From Siphonodentalium dalli (lineage: Eukaryota > Mollusca > Scaphopoda > Gadilida > Siphonodentaliidae): a DNA stretch of 64,000 nucleotides. The stretch lies in assembly GCA_032622095.1 (NCBI GenBank), contig CP136061.1, forward strand, positions 250,925,582-250,989,581, read 5' to 3'. Position 1 is the first letter of the stretch. Each line of letters begins with the position of its first letter. The notes below the pieces were generated by a model. It was not told the DNA's origin. It did no database searches and saw only the letters and a list, made by a program, of their open reading frames with translations. Positions 35,141 to 48,900 of this stretch are shown piece after piece. The translations under genes were made by a program, and so were the position numbers.

Positions 35141-36622
35141 ACGTATTGTATGTAACAGCAAATACAATGCGTTGTTGTTGTAATTTGGGGTCTGGAAGCA
35201 TGAACACGTCTTTAATCACTTAAGCAATGTCCCCGGGCTCAATTTTCAGCAAAATAATTATGTTGGGTCCCAGTATGATCAATTGGGAAATTTGGTAAAG
35301 TTCTGAACAAAAATATGTAATATTTCGACCAAAAATGTGTAGCTAAAATCCATTATTTCGCAAATTGTTCTAAATTTCTGTTAACTTCTTCCTGCATATG
35401 CTTGGCAGATAACTACATCACCATAAGAAATAAATATTTGGGCATTATAACAATATCCATTTCAATCATAATGTTCGAAAAATAATATTTTTTTGAAAAA
35501 GTGCGATTTTTCAGCAACAAATAAATGTTTTGGCTCCAAATAGCAGGAAAATCTAAATTAACCAACACTTTTTTTCATATCAGGTAGAGGTATGGTATGA
35601 TGTAGTAATTTTAACCCCAAAAATATGGGCAAATAGGCTAGGACATAGCCACAGGGCTCGCTATACCAAAATCGTTAATTTCTGGAAAAAGTCACTGGAG
35701 GGTATCGCTCATCGTCGATTTGACAATAGCCACCACCTATTCCGTTATTTTTCAATTTCTGTCAAATTCTTTCTACTTGTTATGTCCAGATAACTACTCA
35801 GCCATATGAGTTATATAGTTGGTCACGTGTTGTTTATAACAAAGGTTTTAGTACTTAACATCGATGTTAATGCATGCAAAATTACCTGTTATCAATAAAA
35901 TAATTGTTGTTGTTGTAACTGGGGGTCTGAAAGCCTGAACACATCTGTAATCGATTAAACGGCATCTCTGGACAACACTTTCAGTACAAGATTTATATTG
36001 GGTCCCATTCAGATCAATTCGAAAATGTTTGTAATGTCATTATCAAAAATATGTATTTTTTTCGACCAAAAACGTGTTTGGGGGAGGGGTAGCTAAAATC
36101 CAATATCTCGCAAACCGTTCAAAGTTTTTGTTAACTTCTTTCTTCATATGCTTGTTAGATAACTACTACACCATATGAACTAAATATTTCAATACTATTG
36201 CAATATACGACTGAATGATAATGTTCGAAAAATATAATTTATTTGAAAAAGAGCGATTTTTCGACAAAAAATAAATGTTTCGGCTCCAAATGGCACGAAA
36301 ATCCAAATTAACCAACACTTCTTGCATATCAGGTACAAATATGGTATGCTGTAGTCATTTTAACACCAACAATGTGGGCAAATAACTTAGGACATAACCG
36401 CAGGGCTCACTTTACCAAAATCGTTAATTTCTGGGAAAAGTCACTGGTGGGTATCGTTCATCGTCAATTTGAGAATAGCCACCACCAATCCCGTTATTTT
36501 TCACTATCATTTTCGTAAATAGTATATATTTCTCCTTCAAAAAAAGTTAGTTTTAACTTGTTCTACCGTGGGTAGGGGTATCTCGAAAACTAGAGCTCTT
36601 TTTCGATTTGGCCGCTGCACTA

Positions 36623-36805
36623 ATTGGGGGGATCCCAAACTTTGGTCCGTTTCCGAGCTCGGTGTAACATTTCGTAGTCCTTACTTTAGAATAAACCCTA
36701 GTCTTTCTTCTTCCGGTGTATAGGCGTGGAAATGGGAAATAATTGTCGATAAAAAGTTCGTTTTTAAAGTTTTAATAAACAATTTTAGAAGAAAATAAAC
36801 CAATA
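36623..36805 (+). promoter_or_regulatory. TNPO3: TNPO3 5' flank and probable 5' UTR
   Basis: About 180 bp separate the fold-back element from the start codon. I see no TATA box at a useful distance. The start at 36806 has a favourable context, A at -3 and G at +4 (ATAATGGA). The transcription start cannot be read from sequence alone. The promoter may extend into, or be supplied by, the adjacent element arm. Confidence 0.3.
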
Positions 36806-36922
36806 ATGGATAGTCAACCCTCGATAGAAACAGTTTATCAAGCGCTACACGCTTTATATAGCAACCCAGACGCGCTTGGAAAAGAGAAAGCATCTGTTTG
36901 GCTCGGCGAACTTCAGAAATCG
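36806..36922 (+). CDS. TNPO3: TNPO3 exon 1 (residues 1-39)
   Basis: It starts [18 protein letters not shown] and ends [10 protein letters not shown], with donor GTAAGA in phase 0. This matches the N-terminal helix and the WLGELQ motif of transportin-3, so the first in-frame ATG is taken as the start. Confidence 0.95.
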
Positions 36923-39900
36923 GTAAGAACTTTTTTTGGTCATGGACCATGGTGATGATCTTCGCGAGTGGATTTTGTGTTTCTTTCGGCAATTTCATAT
37001 GACTTCTCCGTCAAACGAATTTTGGACTGAGGTTTCTCAAAATGTACCACCATACTCACTCTTACCCACTGACCCAACCATGTAGGTTTCCACAAATGTG
37101 TTCCTTTGTGAAGATTGTCGTTACTTGTTGTCCTTTTAAACTTTATTGGCTGAGCCTGAGGTGTCTGTACTATTGTACAGCACCTGACTTCTGAGCCTTC
37201 ACACCGCATAATCAAATGGCCTGATCTGCACCTAAAACTCTAATCTGCTCGGCGTGCTAAATATAGAATATTGTTGTTGACGACGTCATTTTCAAGTACC
37301 ATGCCGGTAAGTATTTGCTTTTTTTTCTTAGTTTATGCTCGTTAGTTAGAGTGATATTAACATACTCTTTCAGTCTTTGTGCAAAAGTGTGTGGTTGTAA
37401 GAAATTCGGAAGTGTATGAAATAATAGGGACGTGACAACGGGGTCTTTAAATATATTAAGTACATGGTAATTTTAAGACCATTCCCATCATCATAACTAA
37501 TGCGTGGGTGATTTGTTTCACATATCGGAATGGGAGGTGTGTTTTCATATAAAAATTTCTACATCCCAATCTCTGTATTAATTATATAATTTTCCACCTG
37601 CAGTCTGTTCCATTAACCAATAACATAGTGCTGGGCAGTATTTAAGCATAAAAATACCACAGTAATCCTAAAAACATACCGCGGTATACAGTATTACCGA
37701 TTATTTAAACTAATCCCATAAAACCCACATTGAGTAGTGATCGTTTGGTACACAAGTCAACTGTTTTTTGGAGGAAATTGAATAGCTACACAGCTTACAA
37801 TAAATAAGGAAGCACACACAGCAATGCTCCGTTTTATAAAATTAGGGATTAACAAACTGTGGCAATATATCATTTGTTTGCATGCATCATGACATGTATG
37901 GATTCATGACAAGGTATGCTGATCTCAAATACAGGTAATAATTGCGAGTTATGGAAGCATCATTCAGCGGATACATCCAAGTGCTATAATAAGTTGGATA
38001 TTGGAATGTTCCACTGGGTGTGAATAAGTATAATGCTTTTTATTAAATGCCAGGAAATAAGGTTTATCACTTACGGAAGTATTTAACTTATAGAACGATC
38101 ATGCACTAATTAGTTGAATTATTATAATCATATATATATATAGATCCACGTTTATGAACATGATCAATCATCCCCACTCGATAACACCCCGGGAAATAAT
38201 GAGCTGTCCCACACAATCAGTAGTTTAAAAATAGCACAGAATGATGCAATCATAACTTGCAATAAATATTGCTCATACTGTGTCCGCTTCGCATCACTCA
38301 TGCGTTAAAAGAGTACCAGTCAGCTTGTCATACTGATGAGTATCAGAGCATGTTCTGATCAAACTAGAGCAGTGTTTGCAATGGCTGCAGCCAGTTCATT
38401 GGTTGGCTTGTACAAATGACTGGGGTATCAATCAGGCCGGTATGACCTGTAACCACGATAATACCGTCATCACGGTTTACCGATTATGAAAAAAAATGAC
38501 GGTAACAGTAACGGTACTGAAAATCTTGCCAATTATAATCGGTATACCGAAAAACCGCCCAGCACTACAATAACAAATAATTAAAGAACACACTATTAAA
38601 ACATGTATTCTTTGCAAATGGCAGAAACACGGGGACTTGTAACGCGGTCGCTGCTCCGTCACACCCCCTCCCCAACCGAACTGTCCTTATACGCTGTACC
38701 TATATGGCGTATTTACACCCCCCACACACATACTAGTACGCAGACCTTATTCACCATACCTAATATTATATATGTTCCTGTTTTACCTCATTGTAGTATA
38801 CACGAGACATATGTATACTACCATGAAGTATAGAGCAAGCACATATATAGGTGCGGTCTATAGGGCAGTGATGCGTTGGAGGGCGTGGGCAGTGGAGCGC
38901 ATTACAAGCCCATGTGGCAGAAACAGTAATCCAGAAATAAAATGTTATCACATCAAAGATGAATACTGTTTTGTAATAATTAGCATGTTATGTTCAATTA
39001 CTTAGCTTTTCATTATATCGGTAGGTATGTAATTCAAGGTCCCATCTACACAATGATGAACATCATATTTACAATAATACGTTAACTTTTGACAGGGAAC
39101 CTTATGAAGTCAAAAAATAAGGCGGGGAATATATTATCAGTTATTATCTGTTTCTTGATATTAAGGTACTTCACTGTACATGTATGTGAAGGTCCCAACT
39201 TGAAATTTCACGATTTAAGTGAATTTGTGAGCGATTTTGCTTCATGTTGCATACAATTATGGCATTTTTCCAGCGTAATTAATTTTATATTTACTGCGAT
39301 ATCGCTCACACAAGTAAGAGAAAAGCATGCAATTTTGAGTTGGGACATTCACCTATAGTGAAGTACATTATTAAGGAAAAGATAACAACTAAGAAATATA
39401 CATGTATTCCCTGCCTTATGTTTTGACTTTATAAGGCTCCCTGTCAAAACTTCCAAAAGTTCCCAGGTTTTGTTCTGGTGGAATATGATCTCTACAGGCA
39501 TTAGTCAGAGTAGAGATTAATGGCATGATCTAAGTAGGCCTATGTTTGTGATATTGTGATGAGATATTCAGAAAACAATTTTATTTAATAATAATCAACT
39601 GCCAATCAAAACACAAGACATATGGGAGGCCGTTTTCACATTTATATGAGAGGCCGTTTTTACATTTATTAAATAATTGTACTTTAAAAGCTTAACTTAA
39701 TTACAGTTAAGCGCAATTAATTGCACTTAAGTACAATTAATTGAGCTTAAGCACAATTAGTTGTACACAAATTGAATTGAAGTCCAATTATTAATAAATG
39801 TCAAAATTTCCTCCCATACAGATATCATAAAATAAAATAACAAGCATCGAATAGCATATACAATGATACATGTTTGTACACATATTCTCAAAATAAATGT

Positions 39901-42900
39901 CACTCTTAAAGCGGTCCTCAGCTGTTTACAACATGGTTATAATGACAATGCAACATGGTTGTTGCATTTACAACACGTTGATGGTGCATTGTGACCATGT
40001 TGAAGTTTAATGCACCGCATTAAAATTAAATGCTCGTCATTGGGAATCAACACAATCAATGCCGAAGCCATTTGCTGAAGCACACTGGGCTACGGCAGTG
40101 TGTTGTGTAGTGGATTGCCGAAGCCAAACAATCTGAAATCAAAAGGGCTGCATGCCCAACCAACTTAAAACTAATGTTATCTGCCCGAGGTCAAAATGCC
40201 TTCTGATCAGCTTTATATACTTGTGTTTGTGTGCTGTTCGTGATTACTCTGTAGCCAACTCCCAACCAACTTAAAACTAATCTTAACTGGGTCAAAAGGT
40301 CTTCTGATCAGCTTTATATCACATCACATAGCCGACTCCAGTGCCGCCCCCCCCTCGTTTCGTTAAATGCAGGTAATTTTTATGTAGTCACACAATGCAA
40401 AACTACATAAAAAGGAATCAAATTTTATATATATAATCAATCACGCCCTCACCCTCCCAAGGTGAACCATAATGTGTTTTTTTCACCGTACAACCTTGGA
40501 TTTGGATTTTTCCCTCTTGGTGTGCATTCAAGGGCGCAATAAAAATATTGGTTTCTACTCTCCCTACCCAATGTTTTGACACTGGGTAGGTCGGTAGGGA
40601 AATCCTTTTCACTATTGAAATCCCAGAATTCAGAGAAACAATGTCACTTTCATTCTGGAAACCGAAGTACTTGGAAATACATGTAAGTGACAATCCAAGT
40701 TAATATGTCATTTGGTATATTATTATTTTCACAGGTATTTGCTTGGCAAATTGCCGATCAGTTGTTGAGGCAGAATCAGAGTTTGGAATCATGTTATTTT
40801 GCTGCACAGACTATGAGAACAAAGGTGAGTGAAATAATAATAGTGATACATGTACATGTACATCTAAGATTATGGTTAATTATATCCTCCGCATAACAAG
40901 TTATTGGGGGGTATATAGGAATAATCATGTCCTTTCGTCTAGCCGTCCGTCCATAGACAAAACTTTTTCCAAGCTTTTATTCCTACATTTTGAAAGTTAA
41001 TTTTTTTAAAACTTGGCACATATATTTACTACTATGGGAACCTGTGCACCTGCGATTATTAGGTCTGTCCAGACTTTTTTGTGGAGTTACCCCCCTTTTT
41101 CGACTTAAAAATGTTCGCAACACTCAAATCAGGACTTACCTGTCCAGAGCATAAAGTGCATCAAACATATCTGCCACTGGCTGTCATAGGGGTATCCTTA
41201 GTCCCATTGTGACAGCTCACCTCTAATTAATTTTAATTTCAGCATCATCCTCAGTCCTCGAAATTGACCACGGCAAATAAGCGATGCCCTGTAAAATGCT
41301 GTGGCAACATGTTGAATCTAACAGGCCACAGCACTAAATTTGCCATGGGACATTTTCGAGGGCTGCATCCTTTAAACTGAGAATTAAATATGAAATGAAG
41401 AGATGCAAAAGTTTTTAGTTTTATTACAGTAATTGACCACTTAACCACAGCAGAATTATGGGTAATTTTTCAGGATTTAGTCGGAAATATGGCTTGTTGC
41501 CATTCATCGAAAGCTCGATGAATGGCAACAAGCCATATTTCCGACTAAATCCTGAAAAATTACCCATAATTCTGCTGTGGTTAAGTGGTCAATTACTTTA
41601 GGAATTACTGTATACCGCAGAGTTCACACCCCATATCAAATTATTTTTCAAATGATATGTGCCACACGTTGCCCAATCCGTTATCTGTGAATTAATTTGA
41701 TGACGTCTTGTAGATGGAATTCGTAACTTAGTTTATGGCTGGAGCCACAAAGTATATTTATACTAAATTTTTAAATTTGATTTTAATATAACCTGTTAAC
41801 TTGTACAATTACAGAAGACATCTTCAACTCAAATTAAGTATTTTTCTATATAGGTATTATCATATTAATTAGATCAAATTTATTTGAAATTGACATATAC
41901 ATGTAGTCCCCCTTTAACAATTTTGTTCTTTTACAGATACAATATGCCTTTCACGAATTACCCACGGAGTCTCATCAGGTAATATCACTGTCTCTTTAAC
42001 CCTCTCTATACCAAATGGATTATCCCATTCAGTTATAAAAGTATATAGGTTGGAATGGGGTCTATTAATAATCTGGAGGGGCGTTCGCTGACAATAAGAA
42101 TGATTCATATTCATTGGTGGGAAATGTTTAGATAATAAATAATTGTTTGATGTCCCCAGAGGATGAATTTAGTGATGCTAATCTGCACAGCAGGCTAGAT
42201 TCACTAAATTCACCCTCTGGGACATCATTCTGCTTACGCCTCATTTTCTCTGGAAAGTATCATTACTATCAAATTAATAAGTTAATAAATTAAAACCGTA
42301 CTATAAAATAATAATTGTTGACTCGAAAATTAAGTGGGCCTTTAAGAATTTTATAACCCAGAATCAGAATAAAAAATTTTCTGCAAAAAAATTGTGTATT
42401 AAAGTTGGATTATCTAGGAGCAAATCTATTCAATATATTTTGCTTTTGAAATGATTATTTACCACAAAGATAACAAATTGTTTGCAATATCCAAAAGTAT
42501 AATCGTAAGTTTCCCCCGTGTGCTGAAACAGTGGTGATGTATGTCGTATAATCATAAGTTTCCCTGTGCGCTGAAACAGTGGCGATGTATGTCGTATAAT
42601 CGTAAGTTTCACCGTGTTCTGAAACAGTGGTGATGTATGATGTATAATTGTAAGTTTTCCCCATGTGCTGAAACAGTGGTGATGTATGATGTATAATCGT
42701 AAGTTTCCCCGTGTGCAGAAACAGTGGTGATGTATGACGTATAATCATAAGTTTCCCCTTGTGCTGAAACAGTGGTGATGTACAGTAATGCTCTTCTTAA
42801 TCGACTCCATAACCACAGCAGAATTATGGGTAACTTTTCAGTCGGAAATATGGCTTGTTGCCCGAGAGCTTTCCGATGAATAGCAACAAGCCATATTTCC

Positions 42901-45900
42901 GACTAAATCCTGAAAAGTTACCCATAATTCTGCTGAGGTTAAGGAGTCGATTAATTAGAGCATTACTGTATGAAACAATGTGTAATTAAAAACAAAAATT
43001 CAAGTACAGAATTCCTCATGTATTTTTTCAGTCTCTAAGAGATTCTCTGGTAACCCACGGTCAGAAAATAACGGCTGCGACAGATCAAGCTATCGTAACA
43101 CAGGTAAGTTATTATTAGTATCCCACGGTCAGAAAATAACGGCTGCAACAGATCAAGCTATCGTAACACAGGTAAGTTAGTATTAATATCCTACGGTCAG
43201 AAAATAACGGCTGCGACAGATCAAGCTATTGTTACACAGGTAAGTTAGTATTAATATCCCACGATCAGAAAATAACGGCTGCGACAGATCAAGCTACTGT
43301 ATAATTTTCTCTTGCAATCACAGTTTTTGAGGGTGCAAATAATTACACATACATGTAGTCAACTTTCATACTGGCCATTGTATCAGATAACTTTTTTGAT
43401 CAAATCCACACCCCATAATTTCTTCTTGCGACTTTTAGATTAGTAAGCCAATGAGGGACATATTTCCAGCTGAATTCTGGAGGAAATCAATGACCACAGG
43501 TAGGTCTCGGGGACAAAGAAACATCCGCCAAAATTAACTTCAACATAAGGCCATGCTATGTTAATTTGCCGTTTCTCAAACTCGTCGCACTGTGATGAAA
43601 CCCTGCGTGTGCAACCTATTTATTTGTGTTCAATCTGTCAGGGAAAAATTGTCTGAGATATCAATTAGTTATCAACTAACTTTTATGGACATCTATTCAG
43701 GTAATAATTGACATTGGCAACTTAAATTACATTCAAAGCCAGCTGATGCAGCCTGGGTGGAATCATGGTTGCTGGAAATTATTATCGAAATCCACCAATA
43801 AATAATGTAATAATGTGCCATTACTTTAATAATAATATAGACAAGTATGGAAACTGGGCAATTCAGAGTCAACTGGACTCTCGCTACCACCGCTTGTTTC
43901 AAAGTCCTATTTCAGCCTGTCATTTGCAGAATGAGGTCCCCGGAGGATGAATTTAGTGCAGCTATCCTGCATAACAGGCTAGCATCACTAAATTCACCCT
44001 CTGGGGACCTCAATCTGGATGGCCTCATCTGCTGTGGGAGACATAGACTCAGATTAAAGTTCCCAAATGGTGAATATTGTGATGTACACCCATTGGGAAC
44101 CTCGATTATGCAATGTGTCGTCTGCCAATTTGGGATATAGAGATACTAAACTAAAAAAGAAATAGAATCTATGTGAAAAGTTTCTATAGAAATTTGATAA
44201 TAAAGATGTACCAATTGTAAAAAATATACTTTCACTCAATCAATTAGATATCTCTCTTGACCATAACACTGATATTACAACATTATTTGTCGATTTTTGC
44301 GACAATACTTACTTTGAATTCCCAACAGAACTGAATTAAAAAATTTGATGAGTAGCATCCTAGTCACAGGCTATAATTAGAAGCATGGGTTGGTTATGAC
44401 GTTACATCTTGGATGGCGACTCTCTCACAGACAAGCTTTCCATACTTGTCTATTAAATTTAATAAAGTAATGGGGTATTTATCGTGTCTATATCCAGGGT
44501 TTCCACCAGGCCGGCTGCGGGTCCGTCGCCCGGACCCATTCCCCCTGCCGATCTTTGCCATGAAATCCCGCTCATACACAAATAAATGACGTTATTAAAA
44601 ACTTATTCAGTCTTGTCTGTCTTGGCAGGCTATATATGATATCTAACCTTAGTTTCATTAATAATGACCAAATGGAATCGACACAGTCCATCTTCAGAAA
44701 AAAAAAATAACAGCATGAACAAACCATAAATAGTGACACCCCACACGTGATTGGTGGGGAATTCCCTATCAGGGGAGATATCATTGGTTCAATTTACTTC
44801 AGAGTATGGGAACGTGGATCATAAAAACTGCCTCATTTATTATCTTGACGTGAATATTGACGAGGCGTTTGGACTAATTTATTCATCATTATTCCAACTT
44901 TCATGTGTATAATTTGAGGCATGAGGAAACACACAAATATCGTATCATTTATAGTAATATAAAATTTCGACTTGGCTTACTGTTGTTTTAGGGCAATGGA
45001 TCGTTAATTTAGTGGTTGCCTCATTGTCGCGAACTGAAGCATGAAAACGCTTGGGCTAATGGCTATCATCATAAAAGAATCTTTGTGCAACATACACAAG
45101 TTCACGGCTTCGCGTCAATGCCCCATTAAAGAATAACACGCTGACCATGCATGCCCTCATTCAGAGTAAGAGTTTGTCTAATGCTCGTTCCCGAGCTGGC
45201 TTAGATAATCATTCCGATGTGATGTCATCCAGTAGAAGTTTGCAGACACGTGCAGTTAAATGTGTCACAATAATAGAGATAATCAAAGCTATTATACCGC
45301 AGTCATTGAATATCATGCACATGTCCACAATTATTAGTCCGGTCAAGGACGCCCAATGTTTTGCTGCTCTTTTGCAGTTGAATTATCAGATACTAATACA
45401 TATAATTTGATATAAATGTGTGAGACAGGGAATAAAATAAAGACACACAGACACAATGAGAATGGGTTTGTTTATTTCTTTTTTTTTATATCGGATTTAT
45501 CATCTTTTTAGATTTAGTTTGCGCCGGCATTTTGTCTTGTTGCTTACCTGTGATCGCCGTTTGTTTCTCAAAATCCGGATGAAAAATGCCCCTCATGACA
45601 TACCGATCCATAAGTCGCAGGAAGTTTTTAATAAGGGAAATTGGGTTAGAAAGTTGCGACTTATAATTATACATCGGCCGGTACGGTAAATGGCGAAATT
45701 ACAGATAAATTGGTCTTCATATATTTAATTATTTACTGGGTTTCCCCCATAGCAGCTACCGGACCCATTCCCCCGACCGTAGCGGAAACCCTGCTATATC
45801 GTATAACTGATTGGGAGAAAGAGGGCTGGAACATAGGATACATGTTTTACTGGAATTTGCATCTGATATTTCCTTTTCTATGTCTGTTCTAGCTGAGTTT

Positions 45901-48900
45901 GGCGTTAGCTGATCTCTCTCTACAAATGACTTCTTGGAAGAACTCCCCGGTTGACATCATCACTAAGTAAGATTTATGTCTATATAAATGCTCTCTGGGA
46001 ATAACATAAAACTCTGTAAATCAATTATCATTAACAAGTACAGTAATGCTCTAATTAATCGACCCCTTAACCCTTTAGTCGGAAATATTGCTTGTTGCCA
46101 TTCATCGGAAAGCTCTCGCCGAGAGCTTTCCAATGAATGGCAACAAGCCATATTTCCGACTAAATCCTGAAAAGTTACCCATAATTCTGCTGTGGTTAAT
46201 TAGAGCATTACTGTACATGAACAAATATTTTGACTTTGTTCTTATTTTTATTGTTAATAACGAACCAATGATCAGAATTCACGTGTTAAAACCATTATTA
46301 TGTAAATATTACTGTTACAGTGGAATGATCGATAAAAGTCCAATTAGATAGTTTAATAAAACATTTAATGGTTAACATGGGAAAAGGTAAAAAGCATTGA
46401 AAAATATTCTAAAATTAAAATTCAGACTGAATATTTAAAGGCCCACTTAATTTTCGAGTCACCGAATAATTTTTTATAGTGCATTGATATACGGTTTTAA
46501 TAACAATCTATGCCATAAAATATGATTAAAATACTATAATAAAATCATTTCCCCCATTATGGCTCCCAGAATGCAACAGAATTCAAACTATACATGTAGT
46601 TTTATTTTCAATGGAAGGGGAATAACTGTATATCTAATAGGCTTGCAGAAACTTGAGCAAAGAACTCACATCGGTAACTTGACAAAAACAACATGTTCAC
46701 AGTTTATTACATCGATTAAGTTGAAAATACAATGTTTTGGAGCTTCCTCCTTCAAATGGTATATAATTTGGCGTATATTGTATATAATGTGATCAGGGGG
46801 TTCGAAAATTAAGTTGGCCTTTAAACTTACTACACTATGTACATTTGTTGACAAATCACTGTAACAGGTTTGTTTTCTTAACAATGGCTTCAACACACAA
46901 AATTTCTTTATCGGAGAACTATCAATACTGAATATAAGAAATAAGTTTATCTATTTCTCCATGTTCTTCTTAGCAGAGACCAGCCTACAGGGCTATGGCA
47001 CAGAAGACGCATTACTATTGTTAGATAATTTATACAAGATCCATTGATGATCTCTTATTTGTATGATGTTTTCGTTTCGTTATGACTACCAATTTAAGTG
47101 TTTTCCGAATTGATCTGTATCTTCACTCTTGATACACTCGTGATAATGATTTGATTCGAGAATCGATGCATTTTCAAATCTATAGCCTGATTTCATTTCA
47201 GATTCGATTCCAAATGAAAGACCCTGAACACAGGGCAGGGCCCTAGGTGCACTCTCACTCAAACATATTGTCTTTCTACACTAAAACCATAATAAGAAGT
47301 ATAATATGTTTCATAAATTAGTCTGAAGCCCTGGATAGATTTTTAACGGACATAAATTAGTCTGAAGCCCTGGATAGATTTTTAACGGACATAAATTAGT
47401 CTGAAGCCCTGGATAGATTTTTAACGGACATGGCTCATTCGAACATCCATATTTTGTCTACGTAATTTGGAGGGACAGAAACGATAGGTTGATAAAGGTG
47501 GACAATATTGATATAACGGTTTCATATACTCTGAAAAATACTTGGCAAAGTCACAGCCATTTTCAAGCCGTTTACAATTTTCACCAGAAGTCAGATATTA
47601 AAACGCTCTTTATTTCTGCTATATCAGGAATAGACTAACACAGAACACTATTTTCTGTACCATGTCATGCACATGGCTGTTTTTTGTTTGGGACCCAAAC
47701 ACAGTATTCATATTTCATTTCTTCAATATGTCTTTTTGGGTGACAGAAAGCTCATAAAATGTTGTTCAGATATTTATCAACCTATATCGATACCGGGAAA
47801 AATTAAAAAGTGGATAATATTATGTGTATTTCAAGCACAAACTGCCATGTGGCTTTAACCCTTTACCCAACAGAACGGCCAAAACCGGCCAAATAAAGCT
47901 TCAACAGCCTAAAATATCTTTGGTCTGTCTCAATAACACCATACAAATATGGATATCATTGGAACCGGCTCATTGACCATATTGTGATGGTTACAGTTAT
48001 GCCCTGTGCCTATGCATTCTCTTATATATGCGAGTCGACCATAGGTCGCCTCGCATATATAACAGAATGCATTGGCCTAAAAAAAATCTTTTTTTTAACA
48101 CTTTTTACCATTTTTTCTTACATTCTTTAACAATTTTATAATTTTTAATGTGTTAAGCCAATGCATTCTCTTATATATGCGAGGCGACCTATGGTCGACT
48201 CGCATATATAAGAGAATGCATTGGCACAGGGCCCTTCTGTTGGGTAAAGGGTTAACAATGTAAATATCAAGTTATTGGAATTTTTCCACTCAACAAACAA
48301 ATACAACTTATATGAATGATATTTTATCGGTATATCACTTAAACTCATAACTAATTCTATTTCTAAATTTTACTCATTGCAGTATTTACCAGAATGTTTA
48401 TGCTACAACTCCCATAGGGAGCCTCGCATATATAAGAGGATTCATTCGCCTAACATTATTTACCTTGACATTTTAAACCAGTGCATTTTCTTATATATGT
48501 GCACATATAAGAGAATACACTGGCACAGGATCTTTAATACTGCACCAGCGGCAATCTCGTCACTGGAGGGTTATTGATAATGAAAAGAAGAACTCCTTCC
48601 TTCTCATCTTCTTCTTGATTATAGTGGTTTAAGAAGCTTTATATAACATTCCAGCTGTACCAACAGCGAACGTCTTCCATATCTTTAATGCTGATGAATT
48701 TGGCGTTATTTTTTCAGATTAGGAACTAACTTGGAGCAACTGCCATTTCTGCTAGAGGTTTTACATGTCATGCCAGAAGAAGTGAGTAAACATTCTTCTA
48801 CTTTCTTAATACAGTAATGCTCTAAATAATCGAATCCTTAATCACAGTGGAATTATGGGTAATTTGTCAGGATGTATATGGAAATATGGCTTGTTGCCAT

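Larger units (their letters stand above)
30757..36622. mobile_element. 5.9-kb fold-back element with inverted arms of about 0.9 kb
   Basis: The left arm (30757 to about 31620) is inverted at about 35755-36622. Shared blocks are CAGCGGCCAAA near both ends, CCACGGTAGAACAAGTTAAA, AAATTAACGATTTTGGTA, TAAGTTATTAGCCCACATTG, and ATCGATGTTAAGTACTAAA. A second diverged arm-like unit lies at 35200-35650 in the same orientation as the right arm. Between the arms are a tandem array (31980-34540) and a LINE tail (about 34560-35135). No transposase is visible. The right end lies only about 180 bp upstream of the TNPO3 start codon. Confidence 0.75.
36923..40734. other. TNPO3 intron 1 with a hAT element and repeats
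   Basis: The intron holds the hAT copy at 37626-38567 and a relative of the 19287 element at about 39140-39525. A block of alternating CAATTAATTG and CTTAAG motifs lies at 39680-39790. A diverged direct duplication (CAACCAACTTAAAACTAAT ... TTCTGATCAGCTTTATAT) lies at 40160-40230 and 40263-40320. A CpG-containing stretch at 38640-38930 contains an internal GTATACACGAGACATATG palindrome. No other exon was recognised. Confidence 0.6.

Noticed and set aside
36681-37215. Minus-strand frames of 91-105 codons overlapping TNPO3 exon 1
   Set aside because: They are antisense to the exon and its flanks, with no recognisable domain.
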